64,000 bases of DNA from NCBI GenBank assembly GCA_000729835.1, contig JFHB01000099.1, positions 1 through 64,000 on the forward strand, written 5' to 3'. The stretch comes from Atkinsonella hypoxylon (lineage: Eukaryota; Ascomycota; Sordariomycetes; Hypocreales; Clavicipitaceae). Below are positions 1 through 10,789 of this stretch, in pieces (the stretch's first letter is position 1; each line of letters begins with the position of its first letter). Position numbers and translations under genes: made by a program. The notes beneath the pieces were generated by a model, which was not told the DNA's origin, ran no database searches, and worked only from the letters and a program-made list of their open reading frames with translations.

Positions 1-1784
1 GAGTGCATTTCTATAGCACTATACCACTAGATATTAGTGCGCTATGCCACTTTATATAAAAATGTTTAATTCGCACTAATACACTGTGCATTCTGTATAT
101 ACCTAGTATATACTAGGCATATGCCAAACGCTCCACTGCCTGCTATTCTGGCCAAAAATACACCTCTTTTGGCTCCGCTCTGGACCAATGCACACATGGT
201 CTGGACCTGAGATTTACTGTATCCCCGATTTTTTCGTACCAAGCATTTTACGTCTCCAATATATGTACGTTGTGTTGGTGCATACCGGTCCTGATACCCG
301 TAGGCCTACCTACAGTGGAACACTTTAGTAGACCAGGGGCTACCCAGCTGCTAGCCACCCCTGATAGGCCTAGCTATAAATTTGCTAAGGTTGATATAAC
401 CAAGGGTTGCTTATAGTCCTTCGACTTGGTACAGGACTATAAGCAACCCTTGGTTATATCAACAATCGCTTAGCTAGGCTAATTTTCTTAGGGGGTGACC
501 CGTAGCTGGGCAACCCAAGCGCGCATACCCGTCCCTTGTCTTGCCTGTACAATCCGCCACATTAATCACATAATCACTGTATGGGTCAATCTGTCGGTGG
601 ACTGAGCATTGTCAGATTCGAATGATAAGGTTTTTGACTAGCTGCACCTGGGCTAATATTGTCAGAAAATGGCTTACAACAGGTTGCAAAATTTAAGTGT
701 AAGGTACTGCAGCCCCTATGACTAGATTACAGGTGTTGGGAAGACCAAAGGAATGGGGTATGCACTAGTGTGTACAGGTTGTTGCGATATAACTGACTTA
801 ATTGATACTATCTATCCTACAGAAAAAGCTCGTGGGGATAGGGGCTTGTGGTGTTGTGGAACACACGTGACGCTCCGCTTGTCCGAAGTATCCTTACCAA
901 TCAGCGCGCAGCTTGTTGGCTCGATGCCGCCTGTTCCAACAACAGGTTAATCAAGATCTAGTAGTTGGTCAGTCAGTCGACCAGAACATTATTTAATTCA
1001 TTACCATCGTTAGATTCGAATCATTGCGTTCTTGACAAACAGCCGGCGCCAGTCGCAGCGGCATCGTCGGAAAACAGGTTACAGAATAATTTGAATAATA
1101 AATTTTATGGAACGCATAGAAACATAGTGAGAGAATACTCAGGTACCTTGTCCGAGGGTTCTGTAGTCTGCTAAGTGGAACAATTATCCGTTCTGCTTAT
1201 GGTTATGTGCCGTCGATAACGACGCACGTCTTGAGGGTGTTGCCGTCATCAGCTGGATGGCTTTCCCGAGGTTCAAGTGGGTTGGCTGGTTTGCATACAA
1301 TGTCTCCTCGGCAAGGGGTGGTCAAGTTAATTCGGCCCTGGCCGTCCACTCCGTTGTTGGTCTGAGGGTCGGATTAAATTGACACCCGCGTGCTCGGATA
1401 CCTTATGGACGGACGCCTACCTACCACGTAGGCTACCAGGCAGTGGACCCATCTTACCCCGTGCTACCTTAGGTACGTCTTAGTAGGTAGTAAGTTGCTG
1501 CAAGAACGAAACTCCTTAGTCGCAAACCAAACCTAACGGGATGTGCATTTTCCTAACCCTCCCTACATCACCAGAGACCGTGATCCGCGTCGCAGATCTT
1601 CAATTTGTCCGACAGCAGTAGCAAACACAAATTCCTCGGCTTATCGTCGACCTTCCTAAGCTACGTTCGTTATGGTACCTTAATACAGTGGAAGCAGATG
1701 GGAGGGAACCATAATCATAACTTCCACTCAGCAACAAATCTGTAATACCACCACTACCAGGCGACTTCACCAGTAGCCAAGGCT
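1..1784. other. Gene-free left edge, AT-rich with inverted repeats
   Basis: No reading frame here resembles a known protein and the open frames are short. The first 120 bases are AT-rich and contain a perfect 16-bp palindrome (cctagtatatactagg, 102-117). A fold-back element lies at 337-516. The last 250 bases before 1785 are the probable promoter and leader of the Hook gene. I saw no RNA gene. A decayed transposon is possible but no transposase motif is readable. Confidence 0.6.
337..516. repeat. Fold-back (inverted-repeat) element with perfect 30-bp inner stem
   Basis: Positions 391-420 and 433-462 are exact reverse complements (30 of 30) around a 12-base loop. The arms continue outward in diverged form: 337-390 pairs imperfectly with 463-516, with several differences being C/T or G/A transitions, for example gggctacccagct on the left against gggttgcccagct on the right when reverse-complemented. 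That looks like a short non-autonomous fold-back or MITE-type element touched by transition mutation (RIP-like, inference). No clear target-site duplication was found. Confidence 0.7.
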
Positions 1785-4768
1785 ATGCCACTATACAGTA
1801 CAGGGGCGCAGGTCGCCCTACTTAAAGCTGTACGTAAATATTGACATGGCCAAGTTCATGTCTTCTGTTCTCTTGCTTATCAGCTTCTCTCTCATGATAC
1901 TGCATCGTGCTAATACGCGCCGTAGGCAAATCGTGTCTTTGACCTAGGCCAAGCTGTCGAGTCCCTAGAGGACCTTGCGAACGGACTTCTGCTAGGACAG
2001 ATCCTTCATGAGCTGGACCCCGAATTTGAACCGTCACACCTTGAATCTAATCAAGGTACTTCGAGATATCTGACGAACAAACGAAACATCCAAACCGTAT
2101 ACAAAGGTCTCTTTAGATTTATACGCCGACAAGTTCCCGAGCTTGGTTGTCAGGCCAAGAAGTTCGACTATCATGCTGTAGCGGAGAATCCGGAGCCCCA
2201 GGGCATCAGTCAGGTGTGTGCAAGAGATTGTTGCTGAGAACTAATGTTATTGCTAACTAACCATCTTCGTAGTTACTTGCTGTCATGGTTTCAGCTGCTG
2301 CAATGGGTCCTGACAACAGCAAATATGTTCCCAGGATCCAGCACAGCCTTGACCGAGAGAACCAGGCCGAGATTATGCAAATCATTCGTATAATGCAACA
2401 AGACGTTACTAACTTCAAAGATGACACTGATCTAGATGATGCCCTTGATGCTGTCATGGAAGCAAGGGATATCGACTTGCTCGTCGAAGAGCAGAATGCT
2501 GCGCTTCGCCAGCAACTTGACAGTACGAAGAAGACTCTTTCTGATTACATCACTCGCTTAGAGCATCTGCAGCAAAGCCACGAGGAGCTGCAGTATGAAA
2601 AGGAAAAAAATGATCGTGAGCTCGAGGTTCTACGCAAGGCCACACAAGATGGAGCCAATAGCGCAGAAGCAATCAAACTTCTAGAAGCTCAAGTTCATGA
2701 TCAAATGGAAATTATAGCGAGAAACGAAGAAACGATCCGAAACCACGATCGAGTCAAAGCGCAGCTAGACAGCGAGGTACAAAGATTGAATCAGAAGAGC
2801 ATTCAGGCGGACGAACTTCGAGATCAGGTAGCAGAATGGAAACATAGGGCCGAAGAGCTGGAGAAGAAAGCGAATACAGCTGAAAGATATAAGCAAAAAC
2901 TTGAGTCTCAGCAGCACCTAGCCAAGGAAGTGCAGAATCTCCAGTATGAGAAGGCAGAGCTACAAGAGCAGCTGCGTTCATTGGTGAACGACAGAGAGAG
3001 AAGCGATAGGACACGAAAAGCTGAAGACGAGCTTACCAAGATGATAACACAATCGGAACAGCACTTGTGGGATGAGCGAAACCAGAAGACACAGTTGATC
3101 AAGGACCTTGCAACCCTAGAGGAGGAGCTTGTTAGATTGAAAGCACAAAGAACCCACGATGAACGCTTCATTCAAGATCTGCAAGAGCAGGTGCAACAAG
3201 CGCAGGATTTGAATATGCCAGGGGCGAACCTCGGTGCTACATCCGCCACATTCAACTTAGAAGACGAATTAAATAACGCGACCGATGAAGATAGGCAGAC
3301 TAACCTCCCCTTAGAACTTTCTCGCCTCAAAGCAGAGAATGATCTGCTGAGACGAACGCTTGGATCAACAGGAGATGCTGCATTGCTAAGAAAGGAGCTA
3401 GAGGAGCAACGTCGGCAACGGGACCGTTTACAACAGAACTTCAATGATATTTTCGAAAAGCACACGATATCTCAGGAGCAGGTTGCTGCACTTATGGCCA
3501 ACTCTGTTGGTGAAGAGTAAGAAAGGCTGCTCTCTTATTTATCGAAGGAAAGACATTTGTACTAATTCTCGCTCATCTTTTAAGATCTAAAGCATTCGTT
3601 GAACTACGAAGTCAGCTCATTCGATCGCAAGACGACCTGAATGAGACTAGGAAGCGAGCCGACCATCTACAATCCAAAGTCACGGATGCAGACCGAGAAT
3701 TGATAGCAGCAAAGGCAAAAATCTCGGCGACAGAGAAAGGCGGTGTTCAAGCTATCGATGAACTCAAGAGCACAGACAAGCTTATTTCCGAGTCACTCAA
3801 AGCAGAATTAGATAGATTGCGTCAGGATTATAATTTCGTCGTTTCTGAGCGAGATGCACAAAAATCCCAATTGATTGAGGCTCTCCTTGCCAAGGACAGA
3901 CTAAGAAAAGAGGTTGAGGATTCTAAGGAGCTGCAAGAAAATTCAACGAGTGGCGCTATGGATGCGGACGTGTCTGAGGCAATGAAGAAGTCAACCGAAA
4001 AGATCGAAAAACTTCGGTCCCGGCTAAAAGAGCGTAAACAGGTAAGACCGTCAGCTGTTACCCCTGATGTGCTGAACATCGCTCTTTCACTTGGCTGTTC
4101 GGTACTCGCCTCTGGGGTTGTCTCAATCAGAGAGATTCCAGCACAACCCTTGGTTCCGGGAATGAGGTTTGTTACCTCGACCGGAAACCATGAACTTGAT
4201 CTTGAGACCCGTCATACCAGACGAAAATTGCCTGCGAAGCAAGTTTTTGATGTCGGTCATGCGAAGTTTCGCTTCTACATCGACTCAGCTAGTAGCCCCA
4301 TATGTTGACGGTGTCCCTTTGAATTGTACCTGTATTCAGACTTCTGGTCAAAGAACTCCATTCTAACAACGATCACCTATAGCAACTAGAACAATCCGAA
4401 CAAGAAAAACTTGATCTAGAAAGCCGGCTCAAGGTAGCCCAGGGCGGTGAAAAGCCTGGTTCACAGAGGGTTAGTATAGTTCATGGAAGTGCTATATTCG
4501 TTTGTGCGAGGAATTTATTACCGACATTGTTTCATTGGCATCAGCTGATCTCGTATATATTTTCTAGGCTGCTGTTGAACAAGTAATCAAGAACCTACAG
4601 CGAGAGAATGCTCTCATCGCAACAGCATGGTATGATCTTACCAGTCGACTTCAAAGCAACCATGTTGTGCTTCAACGGCGACATGATGCTCCACGGAGCT
4701 GGTTGAACAAGCAGAGGCAGATGGTCAATGGTCAGTTGCGCCAACGCGACTTGCTCTACCTCTACTGA
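1785..4768 (+). CDS. hookA: Hook family protein, dynein-early endosome adaptor
   Basis: Six exons: 1785-1829, 1926-2213, 2273-3516, 3585-4041, 4383-4469, 4568-4768 (773 residues). The N-terminal 150 residues match the Hook domain: a VESLEDLANG stretch, LDPEF, YLTNKRNIQTVYKGLFRFI, and GPDNSKYVPRIQ after intron 2. The rest is almost all coiled coil (long runs of E, K, Q and L with heptad spacing) and ends with a conserved-looking SWLNKQRQMV tail. Hook proteins such as HookA of Aspergillus link dynein-dynactin to early endosomes through the FTS-FHIP complex. All junctions keep frame and introns have gt...ag ends. The start at 1785 gives a short 15-codon first exon joined in frame to the Hook domain. 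Intron 4 is unusually long (341 bp). The last few residues after the tail are uncertain because a donor-like gtcagt follows QMVN. Confidence 0.88.
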
Positions 4769-5407
4769 CCAAGAATCTTCCAGCGACATCCCGAAGATAG
4801 GCAATCCATGGATTGAAACTTGCCATAGCAGAGTTTGATGAAGCTGAGCACCCAATTTGGCTCTCAGAGGCGACAAACTCCTTGGACCGCATCAGGTCGG
4901 TACAGGCACTGGAAGCGCAACATTACAGACGGTTCAGATATAACACATCTGTACTTTTCCGTCCCCTCCTCGCTTATGAGGCCAGTCTTTTGCCTGCGGC
5001 TTGCTTCTTTGATAGCGGCATCAACTTTCACTTATTGATTAGTATTTTATGTCTCATGTCGTCTTTTGAATTGGCCTAGAGTATTGTAATGCTACCTCTC
5101 GTTTCCTGGCCTTTAATACCCATCTCCCGGCTTTGCTTGTTTTCGAGGCGTTCAGAGTCCAACACTTGAATTGAGTCGAGCTTTCTGAAGCTTTGCCAGC
5201 TGATTTGGATTTTATGACAAATTGATGGAAGCAGATTCTGCACAATACAAGCGAACATCAAGACAAACAATATATTGTAGTATGTTGATACAGGCAGGCA
5301 TATATATCCCACAATACTATATGGCGTTCACGTTTGCGCTGCGAAGGTGTATATGAGCCGCCGGAAGACTGCTTCATCCTAGATTAGTTCATGACTGTGA
5401 AACACAT
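4769..5407. other. Convergent intergenic region, Hook / adenylate kinase
   Basis: This is the shared 3' flank of two converging genes. Short open frames exist on both strands but none continues a neighbouring protein convincingly. It probably holds both 3' untranslated regions. No repeat was noticed. Confidence 0.5.
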
Positions 5408-6413
5408 CTAATTCTTGGTGGTGATACGGCTCAGTATGCTTGTGCCATGGCTCTTATTGCCTTCGAGTATGTCCAACATGTTCTTCCAAACCTGGCCAGG
5501 TGCTTGGCTAGCGTCAACGCCCTTCCAGATGCCAGTCTTTTGGTAATATTCAACAACTGGAGCGGTTTGCTTATGGTACGTCGCCAGACGCTTCTTGAGA
5601 GCATCAGGGTTGTCGTCACTTCGCTGAACAAGAGGTTCTCCGGTCACGTCGTCTTTCATATGTTCTTTGGGAGGGTTGAAGGTGCTGTGATAGGATCGAC
5701 CTGATGCGGGGTGAACCAGGCGGCCGGTGATACGAGCTACAAGAAGTGAGTCGTCGATCTGCAGTTCAACTGCATGCTGGAGTTTCTGGTTCCTTCCCCG
5801 AAGCATTGCGTCAAGACCTTCCGCCTGGGGAACAGTTCGGGGAAACCCATCGAGGATAAATCTAAGATGAACCGGCAACTGGTCAGCAATGAACGAGACG
5901 GATGTACCATGAAACCTAGGCGTACCCTCCCAGACACTCCTTGTTATTTTCCAATTCCTCCTTGATCATTCCAATGACTATTTCATCGCTAACGAGACCG
6001 CCCTGATCCATGATCTTTTTTGCTTCTCGGCCAAGTGGCGTCTTCTTGGCGACTTGGGAACGTAACATATCGCCGGTAGCCTGAACAGTCAGCTATCACA
6101 GGCCATAGCGGCTACAAAAGATAATTTTCAATCTGAGAACAAAAGCATACCAAGTGACAGCAGGAAAATCGTTCCTTGATCTTCGGTGCCTGGGTACCCT
6201 TTCCTGTAACTGAGGTTATTCCTTATCCAATGGCGACTAGCGGTCCTTACTCCAGATCACCATACCTGCGCCGGGAGGTCCCATGAGTATCATTCGAATC
6301 TCCTCGGTAGAAGGCGAAGAGCCTGTCGCGCGTTTTTCAAGCTGCTTGATGCGAGAGTCGAGGTTGCCAATGACCTCTTTGAGCTGCTTCAGCTCATCCT
6401 CAACGAAACCCAT
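5408..6413 (-). CDS. adk1: Adenylate kinase (ATP:AMP phosphotransferase)
   Basis: Four exons on the minus strand: 6413-6266, 6203-6151, 6080-5926, 5861-5408 (269 residues). It interconverts ATP + AMP and 2 ADP, keeping adenine nucleotides balanced in cytosol and mitochondrial intermembrane space. The P-loop reads MGPPGAGKGTQAPKI, split by intron 1 inside the GAGK motif; the NMP-binding segment HLATGDMLR, the FILDGFPRT motif and the LID region GRLVHPASGRSYH all follow in order. The protein is of the long type and carries an extra 40-residue N-terminal segment with regular hydrophobic spacing, predicted as a short coiled coil, which I recall in other Pezizomycotina Adk1 proteins. The start at 6413 is the first ATG in frame with the P-loop. 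All splice ends are gt...ag. Confidence 0.95.
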
Positions 6414-8105
6414 GATCGTGGTTGGTTGACAATGGCACCGGACGTGAAGCGCACCGTGAACGAAGCCAATTGATAGAATGAGAGGTTGAGGAATATATAC
6501 TGAACAAGGGGAGCGCTGAGGTGCGATGTAGGGCGCCGGTGGATATCGGAGGATCCAGGTCTAAGAAAGAACAGTTTGGTCCTGATGGTTTAGAATTCCG
6601 GCAGCATGCGGCCACAGGGAGCTAGGGTTGGAATCGCTTTTGTGATTCTGCCGACGCCGCTTGGCCAGCCACGCAGGGGACTTTTAAGCTGCGCTGGTTC
6701 CGCTGCTATGATTGGCTCGCGGGTCGTTCGCTCCCCTGGTCCTCGGTTTGCTGGAGCTGTTCGAATTCACCGGCAGCATTTACTTCACCTAGCGGTATCC
6801 GTATCAACACCATTCGCATTTAAGCCGACCGAGAATGGGCCTTTGCCACGCGCAATTGGTGCTGCTATTGTGTGCGCACGTGCGCCCTCATCGTTGACTT
6901 GTGCTTGATTGAGCCTTAACAACCCGACTTTTCCGTCTGCCCGTCTCGGCGGACCGCGTGACGTTGCCGGGGCTCAACCAAGCAAAGCTGTGAGAAAATA
7001 TTTACGGCACGCTATTTTCTTCACCCTCGCGGGAATTACTGATATTTTCTCCTTTTGGTCAACAGTCTGGCTTACCTACCTCTTTGACGCAGAGATGGCT
7101 CCAACCCGGTAACTTAGCCATGAGTGATCTCCGTTTGCTCGAGTTATGGGTCTCGTGAGATAGCTCTTTGTAAGTTGAGTGCTTGCATGTACTTTACTAT
7201 AAACCTAATTACTATAAGAGAGGAAATATCTAAAAGAGACCGTTTTCATTGGTGTGTTATCCTTGCCATCTCGGCATTAAAGAGATCATCATTGTACAGG
7301 TTTCTGTAACTCCGACTTCTTCGTGTTCGGAGATCAACTGGTCTGTTGACATTAAGATCGAGACTTTCCATTGCTTCTAACCACCAACCGGTGATAAGCT
7401 CGTTATGCCAAAGATAAAAATGCCTCGAGAGGAAAGCCGTGGTTCAGGAAGGCTTCAGTACAAGCGCGAATTTCACCAACAAGAGGCTGGCTCCGGAAGA
7501 TTTCGAATGTTCATTTTGAGCAAGGACCCATCAACCACCTTGTACGCGTTGTCTTTTTCTGAAAGCTGAACATGATAGTGACTACTGATCGTCATGGCAT
7601 CTGTTCAACACAGCCTCTTCTCGTCGTAATGCTCTGAAGTCGACCAAGTTCTAGAGTAGAGAGAAGCACGTGACAAGATCATAGCAGGTACATATCATTA
7701 GTAACTGGTTTCACCGCCTGCCAATTAGAGCCACTAACCTACCTCCAGGTATCTATGGCACGCAAGCTGAGCTCATTCATCAAGCATGAAATGCCAATAT
7801 CATTGTTTCTACTCAAGGCGTTCAACACATCCCCCAGCTTCGCTCTTCTACGTCCAAGGCCTGGGCTTTTTACGGTGTGACGTCACTTAAAGATTTCTCC
7901 GGAAAAGTTGCGATTTCCCTCGTCGGCTGCCGGACCAATTCCTGAGACTGCACAAGTTCAAGGCAGCCGAACGTACACGTACTGCGACGACGGCGCAGGT
8001 AATACTGAAGTGCGACCAACAACTTGCGACACTTTTCTGACGACTTCAACTACACAATTCAGTACTTCATTCTGTGTATACACCACAGTGCTCTTCGTGC
8101 CGACG
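6414..8105. other. Divergent intergenic region, adenylate kinase / Rpn8
   Basis: About 1.7 kb between two divergently transcribed genes. The part nearest adk1 (6600-6960) is GC-richer, the middle is AT-richer. Frames up to 100 codons occur but none shows a recognisable domain. Both promoters must lie here; I could not identify a proteasome-type control element. Confidence 0.5.
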
Positions 8106-9308
8106 ATGCCTACCACCACTGCAGAAACGCTCTCGCTCGTCACTAGGAATGTGTCTGTTGCCCCTTTGGTCCTCCTATCTGCCGTCGACCACTATAACCG
8201 GACAGTCCAGAACAAAACAAAGAGACGTGTAGTTGGCGTTCTGCTAGGAATGAATGATGGGAAGAATGTGAGAGTATCCAATAGTTTTGCAGGTGAGATG
8301 AAGTCGAGCTCTGACACCACACTTAGTACTAGCTATGCATCTAACCTCGTGTGTTTCCATTAGTGCCATTCGAGGAGGACGACAAGGACCCTTCAGTTTG
8401 GTTCCTCGATCACAATTATGTGGAGTCCATGAATGACATGTTCAAGAAAATCAATGCACGAGAAAAGTTAATTGGCTGGTATCATTCGGGGCCTAAGCTT
8501 CGAGCGTCAGACCTAGAGATAAACGAGCTTTTCAAGCGCTACACGCCGAACCCATTGTTGGTCATCATTGACGTTCAGCCAAAAGAATCCGGTGTGCCGA
8601 CCGACGCATACTTTGCTGTGGAGGAGATTAAAGACGTGAGTGACATAACCCCTCCCTCCCGGTTGCGCTACTATTTGCCGGAAGAGGTCCTCACCAGTCA
8701 TGTGGACTTGAATATGCGCTGACTGTGTTCAGGATGGCACCACGACGTCGAGAACTTTTGTCCACACGCCGTCGATTATTGAAGCCGAGGAGGCAGAGGA
8801 GATTGGGGTTGAGCATTTGTTGCGAGATATCCGAGATGTTGCTGTTGGCACTTTGTCAACACGAATCACAAATCAGCTTCAGTCGCTTCAAGGTCTTCAT
8901 TTGCGACTGCGTGATATTGGTGCATATCTGCAGAAAGTTTTGGACGGCCAATTGCCTGTCAATCACGCCATTCTTGGTAATCTGCAAGACGTCTTCAACT
9001 TGTTACCGAATTTGTCTAGTCCTGGAGGAGACGCTAAGGGAGGCAGTGGTGAATTGGCCTATGCCATGGGCATCAAAACCAACGATCAACTTATGGCAAT
9101 CTATCTTAGCAGTTTGATACGGGCAATCACAGCTTTCCACGACCTCATTGAAAACAAGATACAGAACAGACAGCAACAAGAGGACAAAGAAGCGAAGAAG
9201 GACGAGACTGGTGGTAAAGATGAGCACAAAGATGGTAATACTAGTGTCAATGGTGACGCGAAAGACAACGGAGACAAGCAAAAGGAAGCCAAAGATAAGA
9301 AAAAATAG
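8106..9308 (+). CDS. rpn8: 26S proteasome lid subunit Rpn8 (MPN domain, non-catalytic)
   Basis: Three exons: 8106-8292, 8364-8635, 8733-9308 (344 residues). The product is the MPN-domain partner of the deubiquitinase Rpn11 in the proteasome regulatory particle. The N-terminus has the family pattern VAPLVLLSAVDHYNR followed by VVGVLLG; the MPN loop reads GWYHSGPKLRASDLE, which lacks the second histidine of the JAMM zinc site (HSHP in Rpn11), so it cannot bind catalytic zinc, as is usual for Rpn8. The C-terminal helical half (LLRDIRDVAVGTL...LQDVFNLLP) forms the lid bundle. The last 45 residues are low-complexity Lys/Asp/Glu, typical of fungal Rpn8. The ATG at 8106 was chosen because homologues start just before this conserved segment; the open frame continues 66 codons upstream but without conservation. 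Confidence 0.95.
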
Positions 9309-9574
9309 CTTGAAAAGAGTTACTAAGAGGCAGAGCAATTAGTTCTCCTTGGCTGCCTAGAGACATGTCATGATGCTGAGCATGACTCCTGTGTACGCAC
9401 TGCAAATCTTGCATTAATAGACATTGGAGGCGATGAGCGGATCTTCGCTCAAAATTTGATAACTTCATGTTGATATTACAATTCTCGTCTTCTAAGGTGT
9501 GGTTTAACACAAACTGTGTCAAGGAGAAAAGGAGAAAATTTTCCACGCAACCTCCATGACCTGCACAGATTCCA

Positions 9575-10261
9575 TCAAGCACCAGATATCAATGCCGCCA
9601 AGTCGTTCTTTGAGACACCCCGTTCTATGGGCTTAATCCCTAAGCCGGAGCATTTTTCTGCTATGAAGCAAGCTAAGAGATGTTTACAACATGGTACGCG
9701 GCCGCTTTTGTCGAAAGTACGACATTGTTGGGCCAAATGTGAAGGAAGATCTGGATTGAGAAGAGAAGCACTTGACATATGAGGGCTTTGACTGTCGTCA
9801 AGTCTTGGCCTACTAAACTTGTCCTGGGAGAAGTTGTTGCATGAACAATTCCAAGCTGCAAGCTGAACAACATGAACGTTCGAGATTCCCTCTTTAGGCA
9901 CCGCTCGAGCAGAGGTTGCTGACTGAACGGTATAAATTGGAAGGAGGCCCTGGCTCCGCCTTGGTTCATGGCCTAAGGGAGGATTATGCTGTTCCGTGCT
10001 GACCCGCAACCTTGCAACAAGCTGTCTGTCGATCAGATCCAACGCCGGCAAGACGACATTTGGGAAAAGCACATGGAGCGTAAGCAACAGAGTTCGAAAC
10101 TGTGACGTTTCTTCACGGCGACATTCGTGCAGATTGTCAGACTGGACCTTTTGGTTTGAACATGTGCTTGATTCAGAAAATGAAGCAATCAGAGTTGAGA
10201 GAAACTGCTGTGGGAGCGGAAGTGAGTCTGCCGGCATGGTTGCATCTGGAGAAAGGGGCAT
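9575..10261 (-). CDS. SWIM zinc-finger protein, Sws1/ZSWIM7-like
   Basis: A single uninterrupted frame of 228 codons, with an in-frame stop just upstream of the ATG at 10261. Residues 139-194 show a SWIM finger, CxC...CxH: C139-S-C141 followed by C192-K-H194, in the context AAWNCSC and VPCCKHLLACFI. The spacing between the two halves is about 50 residues, longer than in most SWIM domains, but fungal Sws1-type proteins have a similar inserted stretch as far as I recall. SWIM proteins of this class are partners of Rad51 paralogues in Shu complexes and act in homologous recombination. It converges on Rpn8 with only 266 bases between stops. The function is an inference from the finger alone; another small SWIM protein is possible. 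Confidence 0.7.
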   Translation of the reverse strand: MPLSPDATMPADSLPLPQQFLSTLIASFSESSTCSNQKVQSDNLHECRREETSQFRTLLLTLHVLFPNVVLPALDLIDRQLVARLRVSTEQHNPPLGHEPRRSQGLLPIYTVQSATSARAVPKEGISNVHVVQLAAWNCSCNNFSQDKFSRPRLDDSQSPHMSSASLLNPDLPSHLAQQCRTFDKSGRVPCCKHLLACFIAEKCSGLGIKPIERGVSKNDLAALISGA

Positions 10262-10789
10262 TTGATTTCGTTATGGTGAGCAGGTCATTCAGTCAGTGCC
10301 CAGGCGTCCACCCCACCCCACCCACTGGTGTTTGCGAGCATGATGGAGAAGTACCGGGAGGTATTACTCCGTAAGTTGGGTGAAAATATCTGCGCAAATT
10401 CAAGCCATCTATTGCCAAACACATTACCGCTGTGGTCCGTAGACCCAAGCCTATGTGGGAAGCGGGTGGATGGAAGAACTCATACAGTTTGTTGCAAACA
10501 TCAGGTCAATTGCAGGATGTCATTGTAGCCTTCTCACGGTGGGAAGTCGAGCCGACTTCTTTTGCTCCGGGTATTGCTCTTCCAGTTGACGACTCTTATA
10601 GGCATTGTGCTATATGCCATTGTTTATATATAATATAAGCCAAAAGGCAGCCCGAAATCACGTAGGCGGGAAATTGCTGCTTGTCCCACAATCTCTATAC
10701 ATCATGTCTATACATTATGAGGAATCCGAGTCGGAGACACGGGCTTGGCAATGGCTGCGTACTCAGCTCCCAAGGTCACTTGAATGCGC
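10262..10789. other. Intergenic region between the SWIM gene and HEM13
   Basis: The 5' flank of the SWIM gene and the 3' flank of hem13. It contains a short C-rich run near 10310 (ccaccccaccccaccca). Short open frames look random. Nothing else was recognised. Confidence 0.5.

Noticed and set aside
965..1174. Possible tRNA relic: gattcgaat words at about 614 and 1014 resemble the T-loop box
   Set aside because: Flanking bases do not form a T-stem and no A-box or acceptor stem can be placed.
4042..4308. Reading straight on from the fourth Hook exon
   Set aside because: The translation after 4041 loses heptad character and conservation, while gtaaga at 4042 and the following exon at 4383 restore the coiled coil.
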